Origin: Salvia splendens
Lineage: Eukaryota; Streptophyta; Magnoliopsida; Lamiales; Lamiaceae
Direction: 5' to 3'
DNA: 64,000 bases
NCBI RefSeq assembly: GCF_004379255.2
Contig: NC_056032.1
Span: 28,927,322 to 28,991,321 of the forward strand
Part shown: positions 1 to 8,928 of the stretch, in pieces
How the letters are laid out: each line of letters opens with the position of its first letter
Position numbering within the stretch: position 1 is the first letter of the stretch
Translations under genes and position numbers: made by a program
Notes under the pieces: generated by a model
Told to the model about the DNA's origin: nothing
The model's database searches: none
What the model saw: the letters and a program-made list of their open reading frames with translations, nothing else

Positions 1-865
1 GACCTCAATCTAGCTGCCCAAGGGGATTTCTCTAAAACCCCATTCAGTCAAGCAAAGAATATTCTGGAGAAATTGATCGAAGCAAAAAGATCCTATGAGA
101 CCTCCCGAGGCCAGTACAGAAGAGGAGAGGTGCACGCAGTAGAAGCACGAAGCAACTAGAAGTTGGAGGCTCGATTTGAGCAAATGGAGAAAACGCTGCT
201 AGAAGCCGTGGAGAAGGCCAGAGCACCTCCACCTCCAGCCCCTAAGGAGAAGACGTATGTGCCACCACCTCCGGAGGAGCATCATTATTACTACTGCGAG
301 TTTCCTCCTGAGCCAGAAGCTCCGAATCAAGTAAACGCTGTCGGCCATTGGAGCCCGGATGGCCACTGGATCCAGGAAAAACAAATGGATGCTCCATGGA
401 GAGATCATTCAAATTTCAGGTGGAATGATCAGAGCCAAAGACAACCGCCTCAACCGTCTATTCAGCAGACACAACCCTCCGAAGGGCAGCCCAATTGGCC
501 TGCTCGAATTCAAGAAAGACCAAACACCAGAGGAAACAGAGGGCAAGGTGGTCAAGGTAACTAGTCAGGCGGACCCCAGGGTAACTGGTCCAGTGGAGGT
601 CAGCCCAACTGGACAGACAGACAACAGGAAGGGAATTGGGGATACAGACATCAAGGCCCCCAGTCAAGCAACTCCGGGAGACAACCGAACAATCAGGTGG
701 TGAGCTACATTTCGCCGCATCAAAGAGGGAACCAACAGCACCAAGGGAACCAACCATACCGTCAGTCCCAGTATCATCTGATCATTATGGGCCGTTAGAC
801 TACCCTCAGCCCAACCACGGTGGAGGATCTTCAAATCAGAGATACAACAGGCACCCGAATGAAGG
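1..865 (+). pseudogene. Athila-type Ty3/gypsy gag C-terminal remnant
   Basis: The plus strand encodes a Q/N/P-rich gag tail: repeated NWPAR-, NWSSG- and NWTDR-like tracts and QGN/QQHQGN runs at about 460-790, typical of the C-terminal gag region of Athila elements. The frame is interrupted by a TAG at 158-160, a TAG after QGGQGN near 562 and a TAG near 796. The N-terminal gag lies outside the window. Protease, reverse transcriptase and RNase H are absent: gag runs almost straight into integrase near 865-880, so several kilobases of pol have been lost. Gypsy identity is firm because of the adjoining integrase; the Athila assignment rests on recall of the family. Confidence 0.75.
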
Positions 866-880
866 TCCGGGAGAGATGAA

Positions 881-1489
881 ATGCCGCAGGTCCCCGTGAT
901 AGTCTGCGAGATCTTCGACGTTTGGGGGATGGATTTCATGGGACCATTCCCATCATCTGAGGGGAATCTATATATCTTGGTGGCGGTAGACTATGTGTCC
1001 AAGTGGATCGAGGCCAAGGCAACCAAGACCTGTGAGTCCAAGGAGGTAGCCAAATTTTTGAAGTCAAATATCTTTACCCGGTACGGGGTACCGTGGGCCA
1101 TCATCTCTGATCAAGGCACTCATTTCGTCAACCGGACCATCGAAGCTCTGATGAGAAAATATGGCGTCCACCACCGACTGTCTACACCCTACCATCCCCA
1201 GTTGAATGGCCAAGCTGAAGTGTCTAACCGGGAGATCAAGGCGATCTTAGAAAAGACAGTGAACCCAACGAGGAAGGACTGGAGCCACCGACTGGAGGAC
1301 GCGCTCTGGGCATACAGGACCGCCTTCAAAACTCCGATCGGAATGTCCCCTTACCAACTGGTATTTGGGAAAATGTGTCATCTACCGGTGTGGGTTGAGC
1401 ATCAAGCCTTCTGGGCTATTAAGGAGATGAACTTGAACGCAGATGCCTGCACTGAAGAGAGGAAATTACAGCTACAGGAGCTTGAAGAG
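881..1489 (+). pseudogene. Athila-type Ty3/gypsy integrase (truncated)
   Basis: An open frame from 881 encodes the integrase catalytic core (rve family). First catalytic Asp is in GMDFMGPFP (near 930), second in IISDQGTHF (near 1105), and the Glu in [11 protein letters not shown] (near 1225). The text [12 protein letters not shown] and [13 protein letters not shown] is characteristic of Ty3/gypsy integrases, and the C-terminal [17 protein letters not shown] segment fits the Athila/Tat side. The enzyme would join retroelement cDNA to chromosomal DNA. The frame stops at 1499 shortly after QELEEL, where sequence homologous to a Harbinger element takes over (about 1487). No start signal is meaningful here: the frame is the downstream half of a deleted gag-pol. 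Confidence 0.85.
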
Positions 1490-1912
1490 CTTCCGCAATG
1501 ATATCGGTGAAATCTATTTTTGAATTTTTAGAGAGGGTTTGAGTGAGAGATGAAGATGTAAATGAGTTTGTATGAAAAATATGAATGAGAGATAATTTGA
1601 TGTCAAAAATGGATGATGAATGTGTGTATTTGTAGATGATTTTGGGATTAAAAAAATTCAAAAAAAATAAAAAAAATCAAAAAAGGTAATAAAATGGCTA
1701 TATTTTTTGGAATCCGAAAATATTTTTTTTATTTTTGGTATAATTTTTGATTTTTTTAAAAAAAATAGAAAATCCAACGGTTAATCCGTTGGCGAATAGA
1801 AACGCGCCACGTCGCCTGCTCAGCGGCACGGACGTGCTCAATGTATCGAGCAGCGCCGTGCCAGCGGCGGATAGGGTGTTGCCGCGCCAGCGGCACGGAC
1901 GCCGTCCATCCG
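1487..1912 (-). mobile_element. PIF/Harbinger 5' terminal fragment
   Basis: This stretch is homologous, in the same orientation, to 52165-52800, the 5' leader and terminal region of the Harbinger element at 49.5-52.8 kb. Shared landmarks are the CTTCCGCAATGA start-codon region, the GAGGGTTTGAGTGAGAGA leader, the A-rich tract and the GC-rich block with ACGCGCCACGTC, CGGCACGGACGTGCTC and GCCGCGCCAGCGGCACGGAC. The coding region and the outermost TIR are missing. The Stowaway present in the 52.4-kb copy is absent here, so this copy shows the empty site. The rest to 2070 has nothing recognisable. Confidence 0.7.
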
Positions 1913-2070
1913 AGAGAAAACCGATGTGGGTGCTTTAAGTTCATATTAGTGTCTCTATATATCTAATTGACTTAACTAGGTGTCATTTGAAAGATGACTT
2001 CTTTCCTAGAGTATGTCTAGGTATTTTGTTTTGTTTGTTAGGTGGATAGTGGTTAGATGAATAAATATAG

Positions 2071-2273
2071 TACTTCCTCCATCCCATAATAGATGACACA
2101 CTTGAGGAATGACATGAGATTTTAGGGGATGTTATTTTGTCTGTTAGGTGGAAAGAGAAATAGTATATTTATATTAATGTGAGAGAGAACTTTTTCCAAA
2201 AAGGGAAATGTGACATCTCTTGTGGAACAAATTAAAAAGGAAAGTGTGTCATTTATGATGGGACGGGGGAGTA
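2071..2273. mobile_element. Stowaway (Tc1/mariner) MITE
   Basis: Ends are TACTTCCTCCATCCC and GGGACGGGGGAGTA in inverted orientation, flanked by TA, the signature of plant Stowaway MITEs. Inner arms (AATAGATGACACACTT / AAGTGTGTCATTTATGATGGG) are also complementary. About 200 bp, no coding capacity. Confidence 0.85.
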
Positions 2274-2809
2274 CTATCTTCGTTTTTTTAAAAGTAGCAA
2301 TTGTTTTCAATCTGATCCATCACTTAAAACTATGCAATGTGTATCGTATGAAACTTTTGAACTAACATATTAACCTTACACATAATTTTATTTACCAACT
2401 TATATGATTATAATTAATAGTTTAATATTTTGTAAATTCCACTAACACTAATAAATAAATACTAGGAGCAGTGCCGCTAATAATGTAGAATCCAAAATCA
2501 AATAACACTATTTTTCTTATTTTTTCTCTTTCTCTTATATACTCTATCAATTGTGTATTAAAACTTATTTATGTTATTTCAAAAGTTTATTTTTAAAAGA
2601 TGGATGTGAGTAAGAGATAAGTGTATGTGAGTTTTAATGCCTAAATTTATAGAGTACTATTTATTTCTAATTATACGTACTATTTATTTCTAAATTTGTG
2701 GAGTACTATTTATTTGGCTATATGGAGTGGATAATAGTACTAGTATTTTTATTTTTAAAAGTTCATCTTGATTATGATAGACCAAATAATAGGCCATCAG
2801 ATAATAAAA
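2274..2809. other. AT-rich intergenic DNA
   Basis: No gene is visible. The only structure is a loose repeat of GAGTACTATTTATTTCTAA-like units between about 2649 and 2720. Confidence 0.5.
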
Positions 2810-2989
2810 TACTCCCTCTGTTCCATTTTAGTTGGAGTATTTTTTTTTGACACAGTGGTCAAGAAATAAGTGTTAATATCAATTGGAGAAAGTAGTGTAA
2901 AGAATAAAGTTTTATCCAAAAAAATTATTTAACTATTTTAGGATGACAACAAAGAAATATGATTCAACTACCATGAAACGAAGAAAGTA
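2810..2989. mobile_element. Degenerate Stowaway MITE
   Basis: Left end TACTCCCTCTGTTCC with TA; the right end near AAACGAAGAAAGTA is diverged. About 180 bp, internal AATAAGTGTTAA-like text as in other copies here. Confidence 0.6.
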
Positions 2990-3026
2990 ATATTGTTTGG
3001 TTGGGGAGGACTGTTATTTGAAAATA

Positions 3027-3620
3027 GAGGGAACTTTTTTTTTTGTCCGTGAACTAAGCTAATGTATTAATTTTGGTCCATAACATTTGAAAATATATTC
3101 TGAGGTTCATTAACTTCGACGTAATATCGCTTGTGCTATGTTTTCATCGTTTCAAACTTTTTTGGATGAAAATACCCCAGCCATGAAGGGCATTTCAGTC
3201 TATTAGCTCTCTCTTCTTATCAAAATATTTGATTTGTATCTCTCATTCTTCTTTTTTTTTCTCTTCTTTTCCATTTTTCATCCTCTCCTCTTCTCCATTT
3301 TCTTCTTCTCTCTTTGTCTGAAGTAATAATATAAATAAAATTGAATGAATGTACAAATCAATGCAAGGATTAGTCATTGGGCCAACTAGTGGATAGTAGA
3401 TATCCTTGGTAATTATAAAAAAAATGAATGAATGTTTAACTAATTTAAAACAACCTTCTAAGATGCTTGAAATACCATTCATGCGCTTAAGAGTATTTTC
3501 ATCCAAAAAAAAGTTTAAAATAGTAAAAAAATAGCTCAAATAATATTATATTGAGGTTGATACACTCCAAAAGATATTTTTAAATATTATATATTAAAAT
3601 TAATACATTGACAAAGTTCA
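3027..3620. mobile_element. Degenerate foldback element (MULE-like)
   Basis: Starts GAGGGAAC as the element at 25287-26139. The left arm (GTGAACTAAGC... AAACTTTTTTGGATGAAAATAC, about 3042-3176) is repeated inverted as about 3495-3620 (TATTTTCATCCAAAAAAAAG ... AAAGTTCAC). The arms are diverged and no clear target duplication could be read. The centre (3190-3480) is AT/CT-rich without a convincing gene. Confidence 0.6.
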
Positions 3621-3658
3621 CTATATATCTAGAAAATACTAGTAGTAGGTTTTATGAA

Positions 3659-4849
3659 GAGTAAAGGCCAAATGTGGTCCTAAACATACGGCGATTTTAC
3701 GATTTTGGTCATGAACATTACGTTTTGAATTATTCGGTTCCACACATTTAAAAACAGGTTGAATTTAGTCCTTTTCGGACGGCTCCGTTTAAAATTAACG
3801 GTCAACAACCATCTAAGCTATTTTTACTGGATTATGATTAGATTAAAATATTTAATTTTTTTTCTTATTTTTTCTTAGGGATTGGGATAGCGGCACAAAT
3901 CCTCCGGCGACGGCAATTCTTCATTCCATTTCGAAAACCAATTTGAATCATCTTCCCTCATCCTCTCTCTATCTACAAAATCCCTTCCCTTTTATGTTAA
4001 AAATTTCTTCTCATAAAAGAGGATTCTTAGATAGAAAAAGGGCAGATTTAAATCTGGGATTGGGGAAATCTATGGAGTTCAAGAGAGAGAGATACAAGGG
4101 GAGGGGGCGCTATCGCTGAGGAGGGTGGCGATTATCGCCGCCGTGCTGGAGTTCTAGGAGGTGCTGTTGAGGTGGATGCACTTGACCAACACGATATAGA
4201 AGGGGTTCCGAGAAGGAGACTCTGCTTTTTGCAGGCGTTATTTCTTCTTTGAGATGGGATTCGGAGTCAGTCTTGTACCGGATGGCCTAGATGAAACCCA
4301 AAGGAGAAGAGCAAGGAGCAGAGGGAGGGGAATCAGGAGGGGCGACAGAGGTGGGGGCATGCGGCGGCAGAGGAGAAGGGGATGAGGAGGGCGGTGGAGT
4401 GGAAGAGGAAGAAGAAGAAGAAGAAGATGCAGTAGAGGTGGGAGATCTCCTTGCGGGTGGCGTCGATTTGGGTCTCCTTGAGGGAGAGGCGATTGAGGAT
4501 GAGCTCCTCCTCTTTGAGCCACTGCTTGAAGAGGAGTTTGTGAGTTGGGTTATCGGCGATCTGGTGGAGGGATCCACTGTGTTTGCTTCAAGCCTTCAAT
4601 TAGAGAAGATGATTTTGTGTTGAGAGAGAATTTGTACTTCAAACATAAGAAAAAAATTTAATTAATCTTGCCCCTAATTTAGGCAAAATAGCTTAAACAA
4701 CCGTTGACCGTCAATTTAAACAGAGCTGTCCGAAAAGGACTAAATTCAGCTCGCTTTTAAATGTGTGGGATCGAATAATTCAAAACGTAATGTTCATGAC
4801 CAAAATCATAAAAATGTCATATATTTAGGACCACATTTGGCTCTTAGTC
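3659..4849. mobile_element. Pack-MULE-like foldback element with captured gene fragment
   Basis: Long imperfect inverted terminal repeats of about 170 bp: left from GAGTAAAGGCCAAATGTGG, right its complement ending CCACATTTGGCTCTTAGTC. The arms share CTAAACAT, TTTTGAATTATTCG, TAGTCCTTTTCGGAC and the ACGGTCAAC block. TTTATGAA flanks both sides (3651-3658 and 4850-4857; the ninth base differs). Long TIRs and an 8-9 bp duplication fit Mutator-like elements. The interior carries a captured plant gene piece (4121-4615). Same TIR family as the element at 47906-48957. Confidence 0.8.
4121..4615 (-). pseudogene. Captured fragment of a plant membrane protein gene of unknown function
   Basis: Read on the minus strand from about 4580, one frame gives LHQIADNPTHKLLFKQWL, then KEEELILNRLSLKETQID, then a Phe-rich hydrophobic run, then PSLCSLLFS. 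I recognise this as a small conserved plant protein family of unknown function whose members have the same HQIA..NPTHKLL..QWLKEEELIL opening followed by transmembrane segments. The family identification is from memory and unverified. The copy is dead: an in-frame TGA stands where Trp is expected (near 4333), followed by a frameshift and a TAG near 4288 before AIRYKTD. Its position between MULE arms indicates transposon capture rather than a resident gene. The GC-rich ORF on the opposite strand is a shadow. Confidence 0.55.
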
Positions 4850-4895
4850 TTTATGAATCAAATATAACAATTGGGATCGGCGGTAATAATAGTAA

Positions 4896-5784
4896 AGAGA
4901 AATTTCGGAATATGGGTTTAAATTCGCTGACCTTTCGAGATAAGGGATTCTATTCGCTTACCTTTCAAAATATGGGTCCGAGACATGCGAATTTTTCGGA
5001 ATAAGGGTTTTACACCTTTTTATATTTATTCTCTTCATTTTTCTTATTATTTCCCTTCCAATAATTATAGATTTACTAAACTATCCTTTAACCCATCTCT
5101 CAAAAATTTCATTTTACCTCCCTCTAAACGATTTGCGCTGTACTCTTTAAAGTCAATCTTCTCTCAAATTCTCACGTTCACTCCGCCTCCGCTGATACAA
5201 AAATAAGGAATGAATGATTCTTAAAATGTCCATAACAATATATATAAAAGTTAAGAATTGCAGAAAAAATGAACTAATTTCATCCTATTAATTCTATTAA
5301 TCATGCGCTTCAAATTTGATATTAAACCTCTGAATTTCTCCTACTTCTCATTGGAAAATTGCAGATCATTCTTCCTAATTGGTTTTGCTGCCTCTGTTTT
5401 ATTAGAATTACACAAACAAATCAATTACAAGAACTAATAAGATTACACGAACAAATCAAATACATCAAAATTAGAAAACGAAAAAAAGACGTCAAATACA
5501 AAACCGCATAATTTGAGAGAGAAGATTGACTTTTAAGAGTGGAGCGCAAATCGTTTGGAGGGAGGTAAAATGAAATTTTTGAGAGATGGTTAAAGGATAG
5601 TTTAGTAAATCTATAATTATTGGAAGAGAAATAATGAGAAAAATGAAGAGAATAAATATAAAAAGGTGTAAAACCCTTATTCCGAAAAATTCGCATATCT
5701 CGGACCCATATTTCGAAAGGTAAGCGAATTGAATCCCTTATCTCGAAAGGTCAGCGAATTTAAACCCATATTCCGAAATTTCTG
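4896..5784. mobile_element. Foldback (MULE-like) element with 9-bp target duplication
   Basis: Arms of roughly 280 bp are near-perfect inverted copies: 4896-5180 (GAAATTTCGGAATATGGG ... GATTTGCGCTGTACTC ... TTCTCTCAAATT) against 5510-5784. The unit is flanked by identical 9-bp direct repeats TAATAGTAA (4887-4895 and 5785-5793), as expected of Mutator-superfamily insertions. The loop (5185-5505) is AT-rich and non-coding. The small frames in the arms appear as inverted copies and are not genes. Confidence 0.85.
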
Positions 5785-6000
5785 TAATAGTAAATTAATG
5801 AAGTATATAAAAAGGGGTAATTAAATGTGGAAAAAATGAAATAATGATTGGACGATAAAATGGAAGAAAGTGAAAAATCTGGTGAATTGGATTTGGGTTC
5901 GAGGGAGAAATCTGGGATATTGGTAAAGTGAAATTGAGAATGTGGAGAGTGAGATAGACAGATCGATCGAAGAGAAAACAAGGCCGATTCCAATACGAAT
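5785..6000 (+). promoter_or_regulatory. GAUT7 promoter-proximal / 5' UTR region
   Basis: Only about 216 bp separate the foldback element from the GAUT7 start codon. The purine-rich sequence (GAGAGTGAGATAGACAGATC near 5945) looks like 5' UTR. No TATA box can be assigned with confidence. The foldback element therefore lies in the immediate upstream region of the gene. Confidence 0.4.
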
Positions 6001-8553
6001 ATGAAGGGTGGCGTTTCATCGTCTTACGCCATTCCGGTTCCGGCCAAGCGAAGATGGAGAGGTCTCGTCATTGCGGTGCTCGCCTTAGTCTTCCTTTCAA
6101 TGCTCCTCCCTCTCGTCTTCCTCCTCGGCCTCCACAACGGCTTCCACTCCACTTCCGGTATTCTAGATCTCTTCTCCCTCCCCCTACTTTTGATTTGGAT
6201 CTCGATTTCGATGTGCAACTCTTTTTTATTTCTCTGATTTCTCATAACTTCTGCAGGTTATGGCACTGACCACCGCAACTCTGCCCCGGTAACAACTTTT
6301 TTTTTAAATAAAATTTCTCCTTCAATAATTCATCAACTGGAACTCAATCATTTTTTGTTTTCTCATTTGATGCTATCAGACTCGCATTAAAATATTCGAT
6401 CAACATAATACAACAAATCAACCCAAGGTATGTGGCGCTCTGCCCTATCTGGTTACTCATCCTGACTTTGTAATTGCATAATACAACAGATCAATCCACT
6501 TTGATGATGCATTTGCAAACTATACATGTATGTCTATGTACTGCAAGCTGTCTTATTTTCAGATGCCACAAGTTTGCACATATTTTCAAACATCAGATCA
6601 TGTTGTTATTTCTCTCATCCTGCTTGAACTTCATTCCCACCTCATTTCATTTCTATATTATTTACTATTTTTCAATAGGAAGACAAATCAAATTACGTGG
6701 ATGCTATTATAAAAAGATTTACTCCAACTCTTCCAAAGGTTAGCTCCTGCTATTTTTTATTGTAAAGAATACATTTAACTCTTGATGCTCCTTTTAAGAT
6801 TAGGCCTTACAAACATATAATAAAGATTTTACGTTTTTTCATATATTGGAGCAATAACAAACAAAAACCTAACTAACTGAAGAACATGTAGTACTACTTA
6901 AAGTATCTAGCAGAGCGTTAAGCATGCAAAGACACTCTTTCATGTTTGTGCCTGTTAATATTTTTACAGTTCAATATGCTCTGAAATCAGCACTTTCGGT
7001 TGATGTGTTTGATTCACCTAGTTTATGCTGAGGCTTCCCAAGCTCTCTTTGTCAATGAATTTGGCTGGAGGAAAAACTACAAGAGATAAAGCAGAAAATA
7101 CAGTAGTTCATGTTGTTTCTACTGGTCACTGCATAAGCTCTGAAGATGAATATAAAAGTGGTGCACAAAATTTTTTAGTTGTTCACATCAATGATATTCC
7201 AAAATCTAAATTAGTAGCCTATTCTCATTGCATATGGGAAGACCACTATGTTATAAGTCACTGCACCTGCTACTTATAAAAAGTAACCCCTATTTGATAT
7301 GTATGTATGTATAAATGTATGCATACCAAATTTATCAAGTGTAAATTTTCCTAGGAATTTTAACTCTGCAGCACTATTGCAGTATATAGATGTGTGTGTT
7401 GCTATAAGTTCATCAAATTAAAGCGATCTTAGGGGAGATGTTCCAACTGGAAGCATGGTCTTATGTCGACCTAGAAAAAATGGTTTTATCATGCATCAGT
7501 TAAATTTCTGCACATTTTATTGAGCTAATGAAATGCTTTATCCCATCAAACTTTTTCAGCCAATTGACTGAATGTTACTCGCATAAAAAAATTGTTCTGT
7601 TGCAAGTGAAGCTAATAGTTATCTCTTACAAATGGTAATCCAGTGAACTCATTTGATTTATGTCTCTTTTGCAGGGTTTTGGGAATGCATCTTTAAAGGC
7701 AACTGGAAATGGCACAAATGGTACGGTTCCTGTATGTATTGTGAAGAAAGGAATATCTTCTTTTGTACCCGTGACATTATTCTCCAAAAGTTGTGTGTTC
7801 TAATTTATTTTTATCATTTTGCTTGCCTACAGGATATCCCGTGCCAATTGATTTACCAAAACCAGCCAAAAAGGTATACACACTTGATACTGGAAGAACC
7901 TAAATCTTGCATTATTGTTGCTGGATTGGTTAATATCATCTGACTGTAAGTTGTATTGCAGACAAGTGGATCTTTTGATAGAGACAAAGTCCGTGACAAT
8001 ACAATTGCTGTGGACGAGAGTGAAATGATTTGTCAATTGAAATTCGGGAGTTACTGCTTGTGGCGCCGAGAACAGAGGGTGGAAATGGAAGACAGTGTTG
8101 TGAAGACGATGAAAGACCTACTTTTTGTTGCTCGCGCTTACTATCCAAGTATTGCAAAACTTCCAAAGTTTGATAAATTGTCTCAGGAAATGAAGCAAAA
8201 CATTCAGGATTTTGAACGTGTTCTTAGCGAAGCTACCACAGACAAAGATCTCCCCTCTCAGTATGTTGAAATGCAGCCCTTTAATATAAAGCATGCATAT
8301 CTGGTCACTGTTATTGATGCACTCTGTCTAATGATTTCGCATGTTGTGGAAGTAATTCATTACCATTTTTTTTGTATACATCCTCGAAATATTACCTGTC
8401 TGTGTTGGACTGCATTTCGCTTTAAAATTAAATTGTCCTTAAAACTGAACTTGGTTGTCTATTTCGTTGGTTTCATCTTAATCTTCTCGATCTGCAAGAC
8501 TGCAAGGAGATTTTGGTTTCTCACTGCAGTTTTATGTTACTTTCGATGTTTCT

Positions 8554-8607
<54 letters not shown>

Positions 8608-8886
8608 TTTGATCCATGCAAAACCATTCTTAATACAAAAATGCAGAACCAAGCATACAAAAGTCATTTTTAGGTCATTGTAAGCTTATTTTTACGTCAT
8701 TATAGTATGGATGACATGAAATGATCTTAACATGACCTCAAACCCAAAGTTTATAATATGACCTAAAATTGCTTTACAATGACCCTCCGTGTTTTTGTTT
8801 AATTATTGACCATTGGATTGTCAAATCTCATGGTCAGGATTTGGTCTGGATTTTGTATTGAGATCAAGTTTTGTATTGATCATTTT

Positions 8887-8928
<42 letters not shown>

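Noticed and set aside
3243..3539. 98-codon minus-strand ORF
   Set aside because: Lies in a degenerate foldback element; the K/E-rich end comes from a CT-rich tract.
4291..4623. 110-codon acidic ORF on the plus strand
   Set aside because: It is the antisense of the captured gene fragment; the Glu-rich tract is the complement of the Phe/Leu-rich hydrophobic segment.
7025..7279. 84-codon ORF in GAUT7 intron 4
   Set aside because: No family resemblance, and the flanking exons join in phase without it; probably chance.
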